Origin: Molossus alvarezi
Lineage: Eukaryota; Chordata; Mammalia; Chiroptera; Molossidae
Direction: 5' to 3'
Assembly (NCBI GenBank): GCA_037176705.1
Contig: CM073893.1
Location: forward strand, 15,562,074 to 15,626,073
Length of the DNA stretch: 64,000 nt
Below are positions 34,181 through 45,145 of the stretch, in pieces (position 1 is the first letter of the stretch; the number at the start of each line of letters is the position of its first letter). The notes beneath the pieces are model-generated. The model made no database searches, had not been told where the DNA came from, and worked only from the letters and a program-made list of their open reading frames with translations. The position numbers and the translations under genes are program-made.

Positions 34181-34420
34181 CTTGGCCCATTTGGCTCAGC
34201 AGTTAGAGCGTCTTCCCTTGTACTGAGGGGTCACTGGTCATGGGCACATACTTAGGTTGCAGGTTCGATCTCCAGCCCCAGTTGGGGTTGGGTAGGAGGC
34301 AACCAATCAATGTGTCTCTCTCACATCTCTCTCTCTCTCTCTTTCTCCCTTTCCTCCTCCCACTCTATCTAAAAATCAGTGGAAAAAAATATCCTCAAGT
34401 GAGGATTTTTAAAAAAAGGT
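34181..34420 (+). mobile_element. VES-type SINE
   Basis: GCCTTGGCCCATTTGGCTCAGCAG..ATCCTCAAGTGAGGATTTTTAAAAAAA. An internal deletion removes part of the B-box region. Confidence 0.9.
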
Positions 34421-34881
34421 TAATTTAGAAGTATCGAAGGATCCTCGTTTTGGCCATCTTCCTCCTGGAGTACTAAGGGCGGTTGCTGTACAGTTTGCAG
34501 CCTCAGAGACACACTTTGCCATGTTAACTTTACTTTTCTTTAGAGATCTGTAGAGTCTGAACAAACTTCTAGGGAAAACCAACCTTTACATGCATGTCTC
34601 CAGAAGAGCCCAGTGCAGTGGATAACCCCATAGGACAGCTTCACACCCTCAAGGAAATGTTTCCTCGGGGTACTTCACAAAGATTCTTAGTCACCTAAGA
34701 GCACTCCAGATTAGGGCTGGGAAGCAAGTGTCCTTCCTCTTTGTAACTAAAGACAGTTCAGTCTCTCAGTTAACCAGCAAAGATTTTGTTTGGACTCTCG
34801 GTAAGCAATCCAATTAAAAAATACAATGAAAAGCAGCAACTCATTTTTTTTCTCCTTCCCAAGGTTATTTCAATCCTTATT

Positions 34882-34898
34882 CAACTTGAGGATTTTCT
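34882..34898. repeat. Target-site duplication, left copy (tail-less SINE half)
   Basis: CAACTTGAGGATTTTCT, repeated exactly at 34946-34962. Confidence 0.93.
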
Positions 34899-34946
34899 CT
34901 GTACCGCAGGCCGACGCTCCAACCGCTGAGCCAAACCGGCCAGGGC
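34899..34946 (-). mobile_element. Tail-less 5' half of a SINE (tRNA-half-like)
   Basis: Read on the minus strand, this is the first 47-48 nt of a VES head: acceptor-like GCCCTGG, the A box GGTTTGGCTCAGCGGTTGGAGC, and GTCGGCCTGCGGTACAG, stopping in what would be the anticodon loop. No B box, no CT region and no poly-A are present, yet an exact 17-bp target duplication flanks it (34882-34898 / 34946-34962). The first C on + of the right copy is shared by element and target. This matches the class described as tail-less retropseudogenes of tRNAs/SINEs. Confidence 0.9.
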
Positions 34947-34962
34947 AACTTGAGGATTTTCT
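34946..34962. repeat. Target-site duplication, right copy (tail-less SINE half)
   Basis: Exact copy of 34882-34898. Confidence 0.93.
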
Positions 34963-35163
34963 AACAGCACAAATAAAGTCTTGGATCTACTATGTAAAGC
35001 AAGGAGGCCTGCAATTTCAAGAAAAAACTCACTGAAGTTCACCCAAAGCAAAATGGGGAGTCAGTGGGCCACAATGGGTTTTTGCTTATACCTGTAACTG
35101 GGTCCAGGTCCACAGGCTGGTCCTGGGTAGGCTTCAGAATCCTGCCAACTACAGCAATGAAAT

Positions 35164-35896
35164 GTTGATGTAAGAAATATCCAAACCTGCCCTGGCTAGT
35201 TTGGCTCAGCAGTTAGAGCATTGGCCTGCAGACCAAGGAGTCTCAGGTTCTATTCTGATCTAAGTCACGTACCTGTTTCGGTCCAGTTCCCAGTCCTGGT
35301 TAGGGTCATGTGGAAGGCAACCAGTCAATGTGTCTCTCTCACATTGCTGTTTCTCCCTCTCACTCTCCCTCCCACTGTGTCTGAGGATAAATGGAAAAAT
35401 ATCCTCAGGATTTAAAAAAAACAAAACAAAAAAAAACATCCAAACCTGTAGAGAAGTTTAATAAGAGTTTACTTGAGCCAAACTGATGAAATGCTAGAAA
35501 GCAAGATCTTAAATGCTCTGGAGAATGACAGTTTGGCAATTCCTTTTATGCATTTGGAAGTAACGAGAGAACGTAAGGAAGATGACATGAAGGTGAGAGG
35601 AGGCAAGGCAGGCTAATTTCTGTGACTGAGTACAGGATAGTTACAAGATTCTGTACTCCCTGAGGGTGCTTATTACCTCTGAGGGGTCTACAAAAGGATT
35701 ATTCTGACATATCAAAGGTGTGTTAACTTAGATGCAAAAGAACAATGGATAGGGTTTGTAAGGCAGATGAACCTTTTACTATAGAAGTTATATGCCTGGG
35801 GTGTGACTACCCACCATAGCCTACCCGGTTGGAAATTTATGATCAAATCACCCAATAAGGTTACTTTTGGTCACAGGACTTGTCAGATTTATTACA
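35164..35896 (-). mobile_element. ERV LTR, family B, right copy (5' LTR), holding a SINE
   Basis: TGTTGATGTAAGAAATATCC..SINE..AGTTTAATAAGAGTTTACTTGAGCC..GTCAGATTTATTACA. Without the SINE about 485 bp. It aligns with 31138-31584 across its length with many substitutions and gaps, so the provirus is old. Confidence 0.75.
35190..35437 (+). mobile_element. VES-type SINE inside the LTR
   Basis: GCCCTGGCTAGTTTGGCTCAGCAG..ATCCTCAGGATTTAAAAAAAAC. The target duplication ATCCAAACCTG is exact at 35180-35190 and 35438-35448. Confidence 0.94.
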
Positions 35897-36230
35897 AAGC
35901 TCCTTTTTTGTCCATGCATTTATAGTTGTGCTGATTTACACTGGGTATCCTTATTACCCAGTTACAGATGTTGCAAAAAAGATTAGGCTGGAGTAATGAC
36001 TGGCTTGATCCAGTCTGTGTAGCCATAAGGCCTTAAAGGCTCTAGGTGAGGCTACTATTGTCTAAAGTCACGCCGCCAACTGGAGCAGAGCGAGATTTGA
36101 ACATAAAGTTGACTAGCTTGACAACCTTAGCTGAATTGTGAGGCTAGGTGCTGAGTAAGTCAACTATATCGACAGGGTAACTGCATAGGCCTTGGAATAA
36201 ATACAAAGCCCAAGATCCAGATGACAAATT
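35897..36230. other. Intergenic; nothing recognised
   Basis: No gene or named repeat recognised. Confidence 0.4.
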
Positions 36231-36233
36231 CTT

Positions 36234-36450
36234 TTTTGAAAAAAATATTTTTATTGATATTTAGAGAGAGAGGAAGGGAGACAGAAAAAGAGAAACATTA
36301 ATGTGTGAGTGGATCATTGATCAGCTGCCTCCTACACACCCCATACTGGGGATCGAGCCCACAACCCAGGCGTATGCCCTGACCAAGAATTGAACCAGCA
36401 ATCTTTTGGTGCACAGGACCATGCCCAACTGAGCCACACCGGCCAAGGTG
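36234..36450 (-). mobile_element. VES-type SINE (second subtype)
   Basis: ATATTTTTATTGATATTTAGAGAGAG..GAGCCACACCGGCCAAGG. AGATGACAAATTCTT (36219-36233) recurs at 36451-36466 with one inserted A. Confidence 0.93.
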
Positions 36451-36639
36451 AGATGACAAAATTCTTGATGGATGTTTTATGGTTAAAAACTTAATATTTA
36501 CTGCTCTTCTGTTGAGTTAGGCTTTCAAAAAGCAAGCATCACCTCTTAATCATGGTAAAGATTCTTTTAAAGTATTGTTTTTGTCTTGCAAATTAAATCG
36601 TATCTATAGAGAAGCTAGGAGTGGGGCATTTTTTTTTAA

Positions 36640-37565
36640 ATTAAATATAATACAAATTAAAACAACAGTGAGGTACCACTGCATACCTATTAGAATGGTC
36701 ACAATCCAAAACACTGACAACACTGAATGCTGACCAAGTTGTGGGGAAACAGGCACTCCTTCATTGTTGGTAGGAATGCAAAATAGTGCAAGTACTTTGG
36801 AAGACAGTTTGGCAGTTTCTTACAAAAAGAAACATACTTTTACCATAAAATCCAGCAATCTTACTCCTTGGTATTTACCCAAAGGAGTTAAAAACTTAAT
36901 GTCCACATAAAAACCTGAACACAGTTATTTATAGCAGCTTTGTTTATAATTACCAAAACTTGGAAGCAATCAAGATGTCCTTCAATAGGTGAATGGATAA
37001 GTAAATTGTGTTACATTTAGATAATGAACTGTTTTGTTACTCAATATTAAAAAGAAATGAGCTACCCAGCCATGAAAACATAGAGGAATTTTAAATGCAT
37101 ATTATTAAGTTGAAGAAGCCAATTGGAAAAGGCTACATACTGTATGATTCCAACTATATGACATTCTGAAAAGACAAAACTATGGAGGCAGTAAAAAATC
37201 AGTGGTTGGCAAGTGCTGGGTGGGGGCGTGGGGAGATGTAGAAGGGAAAGGATGAGTAAGTAGGACAGACAGTATTTTAGACCAGTGAAAATATTCTGTA
37301 TATAATGTACTATAATGATATATATATATGTCATTATATGTTTGTCAAAACCCATAGACTGTACAACACCAAGCATGCATCTATGGAATTTGGGTGATGA
37401 TGTAACAGTGTAGGTTCATCAGTTGTAACAATGTACCATTCTGGTGGGCAATGTGGATGATGGGGGAGGCTATGAATGTGTGTGAGCAGGGGACATATGA
37501 GAAATCTCTGTACCTTCTTCTCAATTTTGCTGTGAACCTCAAACTCTTCTAAAAAAATAGCTTTA
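36640..37565 (+). mobile_element. Ancient L1 remnant (ORF2 end and 3' UTR)
   Basis: ACAAATTAAAACAACAGTGAGGTACCACTGCATACCTATTAGAATGG marks the L1 ORF2 end, and it continues to an old-type 3' UTR. Many stops. More diverged than the L1 copies at 3739 and 58887. Confidence 0.8.
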
Positions 37566-37615
37566 AAAATTAAATGTATAGCCTACAATCTTGAAAACTA
37601 ATTTTGTCTTCTTTT

Positions 37616-37801
37616 TTAAACATTTTAAAAATGGATTTTAGAGAGAGGAAGGGAGAGAGCAAGAGAGATCAATGTGAGAGAAACATCAATAGCTTGCCTC
37701 CCACACACACTCATGCACATGCCCCAACCGGGAATCAAATCCTCAGCCTTTGGGTGCAGGGGGACAATGCTCTAACCAACTGAGCCACATGGGCCAGGGC
37801 T
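37616..37801 (-). mobile_element. VES-type SINE (second subtype)
   Basis: GGATTTTAGAGAGAGGAAGGG..GAGCCACATGGGCCAGGGC. ATTTTGTCTTCTTTT (37601-37615) and ATTTTGTCGTCTTTG (37803) flank it. The middle is shortened. Confidence 0.9.
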
Positions 37802-37967
37802 TATTTTGTCGTCTTTGCATACAAATATTATGGATGTATGGGATGGAGCGTACAGGCGGTGGAAAATGAGTAAAACAGTGGCCTGAATGAGTCTGGGTGG
37901 GAGATAAGCTGGGGAAAATAACTAATGATTGATGTTAAGGTTTCAAGTGTTCCTTTCCTTTCTTTTC

Positions 37968-38300
37968 ATGTAGCAGTTTTATTCAAAGGATAATGGAAGT
38001 AGAAAAACTTTTCCAAAGATTTTCTCAGAAGTTTTTGATAAAAGTCTGCACATACCTCCTGGGCAATAATAGATTAAAAGCAAAGTGCTACTAAAATGGT
38101 AGGTAATACAGGGCACTTTCCTATGTTAGAAGACAGATTACAGAGAGATTGTGTTTGCTTTTCTAGGTTCAAATGGTAACCAGAAAGTTTTGCCAGAAAA
38201 GTAGGCCTTTGGCCAATGATAGGTTTTCCAGGGCAGGTTGTAGTTCCTCCCACTGTGTACTGAGCCAATTTAGAAAAAACAGAAGCACACCTCACCTCCC
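37968..38300 (-). pseudogene. Possible processed pseudogene, parent not identified
   Basis: On the minus strand the segment ends in AATAAA (+ 37978-37983) followed 10-15 nt later by an A-rich run (AAAAGAAAGGAAAGG), as in a retroposed mRNA. A 73-codon frame (38074-38295) lies upstream. I do not recognise the protein and see no clear target duplication. Confidence 0.3.
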
Positions 38301-38677
38301 ATCACGGCACACTCACTAGCCCAGCCTCCTCTCGAGCACCTCCCCCCCACCACACCTCACTAGCCACCCACGCCCGGCCACGCCCTGGGAGAGGCCGCAG
38401 TCAGCCGCAGGCAGGAAGTATGCCCCCGCAGAAAGGAGCGACACAAAGTGTGCACCAGACAGAAGGACGGAAGCCAGGATGTGTAAAATAAGAAAGGAAG
38501 GGGAAATAGGGAGACAACGTGAATTTGTAAAGAACTTTACCCTAAGGTCAAGAATGGCCTGGTGCTAATGACAGGAACTGACCCTGTACCTCTTTCAGAG
38601 GGAGTTTTGTTTCTCTTAAGGCACCTACCAGGAAGGATAGAGTTAATGCGAGTGGCAGTGGCTTTAACAGCTACATC
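38300..38677. other. GC-rich then unique intergenic sequence
   Basis: 38300-38420 is C-rich with several CpGs (CACCCACGCCCGGCCACGCCC). No promoter or frame could be assigned. Confidence 0.35.
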
Positions 38678-38693
38678 AAAAAAGTAACCTAAG
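38678..38693. repeat. Target-site duplication, left copy (RPL35A retrocopy)
   Basis: AAAAAAGTAACCTAAG, repeated exactly at 45248-45263, directly after the retrocopy's poly-A. Confidence 0.93.
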
Positions 38694-39408
<715 letters not shown>

Positions 39409-40098
39409 TTCCCGACTCTGTGATAATGACAAAGGGGCGCAGGTGTCTTTCTGGCTACTTCCTGCTGGACAGGGGCAGTGTTAGGGGAGGGGGCCCATGT
39501 CGGCATGATCCGGGCCTGAGGATCTGGCGAGAGGTTGATAATGGCTTAGCATCATGATCTCGTGCACCGTCTGGCTGGTGAGGGCCTTCAGTCAGTTTTG
39601 TAGTAGGGAGGAGAGTAGTCGCAGGAGACAGGGTCCGAAGGCTAGGGCTAGAAAAAGGAGAGTTAGGGGACCCATAAGCGGCAAAACCCAGTGTGCCCAG
39701 TTGGAATCGAACCAGGTGCTCCAAGATTGATCTCGCCTTTCCCGAATGCGTTGTGCTCTTTATCAGGGTGACGTCGGGAACAGGCAGGGAGGCGTCCTGG
39801 GGGACTATATTGATGTTGGGGGTGAGATATACCAAGGTGCAGGTGCCGGTCCAGTTAGTGGGGAGACACATATAGGTGATGGACCCACACACATGGCAGA
39901 GTAGGCTGAGGAGGACAGGGATAGGCAGACCCAACAGTCAGGCGCAAATGTGGAGTTGGCCTTATAGAGGAGGCGTTGGGTCAAATTCAGGGTACGAAAC
40001 AGATGGGAGGATTCCAGAAGCAAAGGAGAGAAGGCGGCAAGAATGAGTGGGCAACCAGGGGCGAGGCCCAGAGTCAGAAAGATGTATAGCAGAATCAT
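39409..40098 (-). pseudogene. env: env remnant with internal deletion
   Basis: Remnant of a gammaretroviral envelope gene, for a surface/transmembrane glycoprotein. The ATG at 40096-40098 begins a hydrophobic leader, followed by a surface-subunit piece with CWVCL (the family's CXXC-type disulphide motif) and NWTGTC/LVYLTPN-like words. Most of the surface subunit, the furin site, the fusion peptide and the CX6CC region of the transmembrane subunit are not present. After a frame change near 39740-39760 the membrane anchor (hydrophobic, ending FGPC) and part of the cytoplasmic tail are readable, with two stops. Two overlapping frames (39805-40098 and 39455-39934) represent it. Non-functional. 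Confidence 0.85.
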
Positions 40099-40692
40099 AA
40101 TGACTTATCGTGGATGATCCAATTAGGGCATCTTGTATATTCTGATTTTGGTCGGCCCTAATGGAGTGCAGGTGAAGCGAGGCTCCGGGACTGGTTGCTC
40201 TTCTGGAATCGGGGCTTTCTTTATCCTAGAGAGATGGATCCAGGCGGAGATCCCCAACACCTTAACTGCAGAGGGAGTAGTCGGAACCATGGTGTATGGT
40301 CCCTCCCATTTAGGGTGTAGGGGTCAGGGAGAGAGGGTCTTGATTAGTACCCCATCTCTGGGTGAAATGGGTTGGGAGAGCTCCGATCCCAGGTGAGGTC
40401 CAGGTTTAGGAAGGGTACGGTTAGCATGTTTTCAGAGGAGGGAGCGAAGGAAGGAGAGGTAGGGCAGGTATGAGGCCAGAGGGGGTGGGGAGTCTATAGA
40501 CGGAGTAGGAAGGAGGAAGGGTCTTCTGTATAGAAGTTCAAAAGGACTGAGGTGAGAGGGTCCCCGAGGTGCGGCTCGAAGACGGGTAAGGGCCAGGGGT
40601 AGCAGGTCAGGCCAGGACTGTCGGAGTTCCAGGCTGAGTTTGGTTAGATGTTCCTTGATGAGGCCATTGGCCCGCTCAACCTTACCCGAGGA
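40099..40692 (-). pseudogene. pol: pol remnant: integrase C-terminal part
   Basis: Downstream of the in-frame stop at 40693-40695 the pol frame continues with the end of the integrase core (GKVERAN, carrying the third acidic residue of DDE) and a C-terminal segment ending in a [19 protein letters not shown] motif typical of gammaretroviral integrases. No start codon; a further stop is present. Ends just before env. Confidence 0.75.
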
Positions 40693-43644
40693 CTAGGGGT
40701 GATAGGCCGCATGTAGTTTCCATTTGATGCCAAGAGAGACCGAGACCGCTTCAGTGACCTTGGAGATGAAAGCTGGCCCGTTGTCTGATTGTATGGAGTT
40801 TGGCAGCCCAAAGCGAGGGATGATGTCTTTCAGTAGGTGAGTGGCTACGGTTTCTGCAGTCTCTGAGGCAGTTGGGAGGGCCTCGATCCAACCTGAAAAA
40901 GTATCAACCATGGTTTAAAGATATTTTAGTTGTTTGTGTTTAGGCATATGAGTGAAGTCTATCTGCCAGTCTTGTCCTGGCAGGTGACCCTGCATTTGGT
41001 GTAGGGGCCTGCGCACATGACAAGCTCCTTGGCTGTTGGACCTGGAACAAACAGAACATGAGGCATGTGCAGCCTGGATAGCCAGCCGGAGTTTATCAGG
41101 GTGGAGGATTGGGGATAAGAATCGGTGAAGGGCCTCGGGGCCTATGTGGAGAGACTTGTGCATCTCTGACAGTATTTGCAGTCTTTGGGCGTCTGGAAGA
41201 ATTAGGAGGTCGTCTTGAAAGGCCCATCCATCCTTGAAGTGGACCCCGGGAGAAGACTGGAGAGACTTTAATTCTGTGGCTGAGTATTGTGGAGTATAGG
41301 AGCCTGAAAGAAAACAGATAGCAGGAGCCCGCCCCAGGCGAGCGGTGGATTGGGCCGTTTTATCAGCGAAAGCATTTCCCTTAGCTACAGGAGAGATCAA
41401 AGTCTGGTGGCCCCGGCAGTGAATAACAGCTACCTGCAGGGGGAGCTGGATGGCTCGGATGAGTTTTTCGATGAGTTTTCCATTTAGGACCGGGGTGCCT
41501 TTGGTGGTGAGGAAGCCTCGTTCCTTCCAGATCATACAGTGGGAATGTGCGATCAGAAAGGAATATTTGGAGTCAGTGTAGATGTTGACTATTTTATCTT
41601 TAGCCCATATGAGAGCACGGGTTAAAGCAATCAGTTCAGCCTGTTGTGAGGTGGTCCCCGTGGGGAGCTGTCGGGCTTCAATGATGTTAGAGTCAGTAAC
41701 TACAGCATAGGCCGCCTGTCTGGTCCCGGAGGGGTCCAGGATGGAGCTGTCTTCAATATAGAGAGTGTGGCGGGCGTTAGGCAAGGGATGGTCAGCCAGG
41801 TCAGGCCGGGGAGACTGATGATGTTCCAGGATTTCTAAGCAGGAGTGTGTGGGGACTTGCTGGTCTGAGGCAGGCAGAAGGGTTGCTGGGTTGAGGGAGC
41901 CACAGCTTGAAAGAGAGATTGAAGGGTTTTCTATAAAGAGGAGATGGTAAAATTGAAGTCTAGAGGGCCCAAGGTGGGCCAGGGCCTGATGCGAGAGGAG
42001 GTCGGTAAGGCGGTGGGGGGAGAAAACCTGGAGGGGCTGTTGTAGGTTGATCTTCAGTGCCTCCGTGGTGAGTTCTGCCGCTGCTGCAAGGGCCCGGAGG
42101 CAAGGCTGCCATCCACGAACAGTGGGGTCCAGCTGCTTTGAGAGGTAAGCAACAGGGACCAGGGTGGGGCCAAGTGGCTGAACCAGGACCCCTATGGCTA
42201 AGTGATGTTTTTCGTCTGTATAGAGGAGAAAAGGTCGTTGGGGATTGGGGAGAGCAAGAGTTGAGGCAGAGCACAAAGCCTCAAGGAGGGTCTGGAAAGC
42301 CCAGCAGACCTCCTTAGGGGAGATCAGGGGTCCCTCGGGGGTGTCTCTGGCTGCCTGGTAGAGTGGTCTGGCTAGGAGGGCAAAATTGGGGATCCAGTGC
42401 CTGAAGAACCCCATAAGCCCAAGAAAGGACTGAATTTCCATTGCCGAGGTCGGGGGTTGTAAGTCCCTAAGGGCCTGCAACCTGTCGGAGGTGATTGCCT
42501 GGTGTGTCGGAGTGACAAGGAGCCCTAGATAGGTCACCGAGGGAGTTGCGATCTGGGCTTTCTGTGCAGACACCCGGTAACCCTTGGTGAAAAGAAAATT
42601 GAGGAGAGCGGTGGTGGCTGAGATATTATCTCCTTCAGAGGGGGAGCAGATGAGAAGATCGTCTACATATTGGAGAAGAGTGGATGGGGACAGATCACAT
42701 TCCCTTAAGTCCTGAGCAAGAGCCTGACCAAAGAGGTGCGGACTGTCTCGGAATCCTTGAGGGAGGACAGTCTATGTTAACTGTTGGGAAATATTGGAGA
42801 CCGGATCTTCCCAGGTGAAAGCAAAGAGAAAATAGGAATCAGGATGTAGCGGGATGGTAAAGAAAGCATCCTTTAGGTCAAGAACCGAGAAATGAGTAGT
42901 ATGGGGGGGAATATGAGAGAGGAGGGTGTAGGGGTTTGGGACTACAGGGGAGATGGGTATGACCGCTGAATTAATTATGCGAAGGTCTTGGGCAAGGCGG
43001 TACTGCCCTGAGGGTTTCTTAACAGGCAGAATGGGGGAGTTACAGGGGGAGTTGGTAGGAATGAGGAGGCCCTGGCTTCTGAGTTTAGATATAATGGGGT
43101 GGAGTCCTAGTCGGTGAGCCTGAGAGATGGGAAATTGGGGGCGATTGGGGTAAGATGATGGGTTTTTTAATTTGATGAGGATGGGGGCATGATGTGAGGC
43201 AACCGAAGGGGTGTTTGTGTCCCAGACCCCAGGGTGGACTGCCGGTAAGAGCTGGACCGCGGAAGCTGAGGCAGTAGCCTGGGTAGGGCCAGAGAGTAAA
43301 GCTATTAGATGCGGCTGCTGGGGGAGGAAAGAGATGGTAGTATGGAGTTGAGATAAGATATCTCTCCCCAAGAGTGGAACTGGGCAGGCAGGCATTACTA
43401 AAAAGGAATGGGAGAACGGGTGGCCTTCGAAGATGCAGTTAAGTAGGGCCGTTCGTTTGGGGGTTGTAGGGAGCCCATCAATTCCCATAACCGAGACCTG
43501 GGAAGGAAAAGTGAGGCCCGAATGGGAGGGGAGGACAGAGTAGGCAGCCCCCGTGTCTATTAAGAAGGAAATAGACTTACCCGCTACCTGGAGCGTGACC
43601 CTGGGCTCGGCGAGGGTGACTGGAGTCGCAGAACCAGGGCTGCC
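40693..43644 (-). pseudogene. pol: pro-pol remnant: protease, RT, RNase H, integrase
   Basis: A single minus frame (frame of 43644) carries protease with DTGA at 43546-43557; RT with LPQG and YVDD (42658-42669); RNase H with TSQQAEL and IYTDSKY; and integrase with the N-terminal H-H-C-C zinc region, WQIDFT and SDNGPAF (first and second acidic residues). Three in-frame stops break it: TAG at 42772-42774 (in RT, upstream of LPQG), TAA at 40915-40917 (integrase core) and TAG at 40693-40695 (integrase core). The longest open pieces are 238 codons (43488-42772 from an internal ATG) and about 552 codons (42573-40915). Apart from these stops I see no frameshift in this span, so decay is mild compared with gag and env. 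Confidence 0.95.
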
Positions 43645-44345
43645 TCAGTCGTCCATGAGCCCTAGTAGCTCCAATGCTGGGAAATCCTGGGTCTCATTTC
43701 CCCGGCATTGAGGTGCTGAGGATTGAGCCAGGGTCGGGCAGTCCGACTTCCAGTGTCCCATTTGTTTGCATTGGGGGCAGGGCTTGGTAGGTGGCCTGGG
43801 CTGTGGGCAGGCTTTGGCCCAGTGGCCTTCCTTGCCGCATTTGAAACAGGCGCCTGGAGGCGAGCGAGGTCCCCCTTTTGGGGCCTGGTGTCTTTTTGGG
43901 TCCCCTGCCGGCCGGAGGGCAGCTACCAGAGCCTGGGTTTGGAGGCTTACCTTCTGCTGGAGCCTCGCCTGGCGGGCTGCTTCAGCCGTCTCCTCCCGGG
44001 CATTAAAACCTTAAAGGCCATTTTTACCAGGTCTTGGATGGGAGTTTCAGGGCCCTCCTCAACCTTCTTGAGCTTCTTTCTGATATCAGGGGCGGACTGG
44101 GAGATGAAATGGGAGGCAAGGACAGTGGCCCCGTGGGTGTGCGGGACCGGGTGTGGGCAGCGACAGGGGAACTGAGGGGATTATCTGGGGGGGGGAGCGG
44201 AGTGCATCCAACAAAGCCTGAATATAAGGGACTTCAGAATCTTTTCCGGTGCCTTGTGTAGACTCTGAGAATATCCCAATTTGGAAAAATTTTCGAGACA
44301 CCCGAGGGGGGTCTTACGGTCGGGTCTGGATTCGGAATTGCCCAT
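43645..44345 (-). pseudogene. gag: gag remnant with large deletion and frameshifts
   Basis: The ATG at 44343-44345 starts with MGN, the glycine needed for N-terminal myristoylation of a retroviral matrix. About 25 codons on, the reading moves to another frame (SEVPYIQAL, frame of 44301), then most of capsid is missing. A capsid C-terminal piece (SQSAPDIRKK) follows in the first frame, and a shift near 44005 leads to nucleocapsid. Nucleocapsid has two CX2CX4HX4C zinc knuckles, at 43807-43848 and 43738-43779. gag ends at TGA 43645-43647 in the same frame as protease. The whole remnant is about 700 nt, less than half of a normal gag. Confidence 0.9.
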
Positions 44346-44750
44346 GGCGACAGGGGCTTTGAGTGTCGGGAGAGCGGACATACAAAAGGCGTCCCTTTTG
44401 AATGCCTGTCCCCGGACGGATGTCTGTCCTGGATGGACAGGGTGGTCGTGAAGGAGCCTCAGGCGTCCCTAGAAGCAGCTTCAGACCGGGAGTTCCTGGA
44501 ACTCCGGCGGAGAGGCGGGGGTGTCCCGACTTGGCCAAGGTTTGGACGGGAGACCTGAGCCCCGGACGGAAGACAGATCAAAACCCCAGAAAAAACTGAA
44601 ACGGTTTTAGAGAAACGACTTACGGTTTTGGAGCCTGGTTCCAAAGTCGGTGCTGGGAGATTCCGAATCCAGAAGACGGGTGGCGGCGCAGGGAGAGGAG
44701 GGGGACTCTCGTCCCGACTAGAAAGGCCGGGCCGGGTCACAAAACCCTCC
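44346..44750 (-). other. Provirus 5' leader
   Basis: Between the primer binding site and the gag ATG: about 400 nt, GC-rich, the expected place of the packaging signal and splice donor. I could not pick a specific donor by reading. Confidence 0.7.
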
Positions 44751-44768
44751 TCCCGGGTTTCGGCACCA
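44751..44768 (-). promoter_or_regulatory. Primer binding site, tRNA-Phe
   Basis: Minus strand TGGTGCCGAAACCCGGGA, two bases from the 5' LTR end. It is the exact complement of the 3' 18 nt of mammalian tRNA-Phe (..TCCCGGGTTTCGGCACCA). This type defines the ERV-F (HERV-F) naming group. Confidence 0.95.
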
Positions 44769-44770
44769 GA

Positions 44771-45140
44771 TGTAAGGAATCGGGGGCGCCGCCGAATAAA
44801 ACAGAGAAGAGACTGGAGAGCCAATCAGCCGAATAAACAGGGATCAGGCTTTATTGGGTACACTCCAGGCGGGTTCACAGACTCCGGGGGTCGAGTCCTA
44901 GAAGCCGCGCTCAATGTAGGGGCTCGTGTCTTTTATATCTGCCTGTTGTAGCTGGAATTTGTCCCTTAGGGTTTGGCCCTGCGGGGGTTATGCATGGAGC
45001 CTCTGGAATGTGAATAGATAAGAGCAAGATGGGAGTTAATCTATAGCCTAGAGGCAGGCCGTTCAGGGTGGGAGGCAAGGCTGAGCAAGGAGACAATGGT
45101 CGAGCACTTTGCCTGGTGCCAGTCCCCAGGCTATCGGACA
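44771..45140 (-). mobile_element. Provirus 5' LTR (370 bp)
   Basis: Same length as the 3' LTR. Minus-strand TATAAAAG at 44930-44937 and AATAAA at 44850-44855. The only differences from the 3' LTR that I find are two in the stretch after GGGTACA and one in GGGGGTSGAGTCC. Confidence 0.96.
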
Positions 45141-45145
45141 CTAAG
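45141..45145. repeat. Provirus target-site duplication, right
   Basis: CTAAG, matching 39034-39038. Confidence 0.93.

Larger units (their letters stand above)
31585..35163 (-). mobile_element. Degenerate internal region of ERV family B
   Basis: The 3.6 kb between two same-orientation LTRs is presumed ERV interior (leader, gag, pol, env remnants), with five or six SINEs inserted. I see no recognisable RT, protease or Env motif. One 71-codon minus-strand frame (32360-32575) is proline/histidine-rich and unassigned. A weak purine tract (GAACAGGGGATTC on -) lies next to the left LTR as expected for a polypurine tract; I could not find a convincing primer binding site next to the right LTR. Flanking 4-6 bp outside the two LTRs do not match, so the provirus structure is inferred. 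Confidence 0.45.

Noticed and set aside
43723..44175. A 150-codon plus-strand frame inside the provirus
   Set aside because: Antisense to gag nucleocapsid/capsid; GC-rich sequence gives long chance frames.
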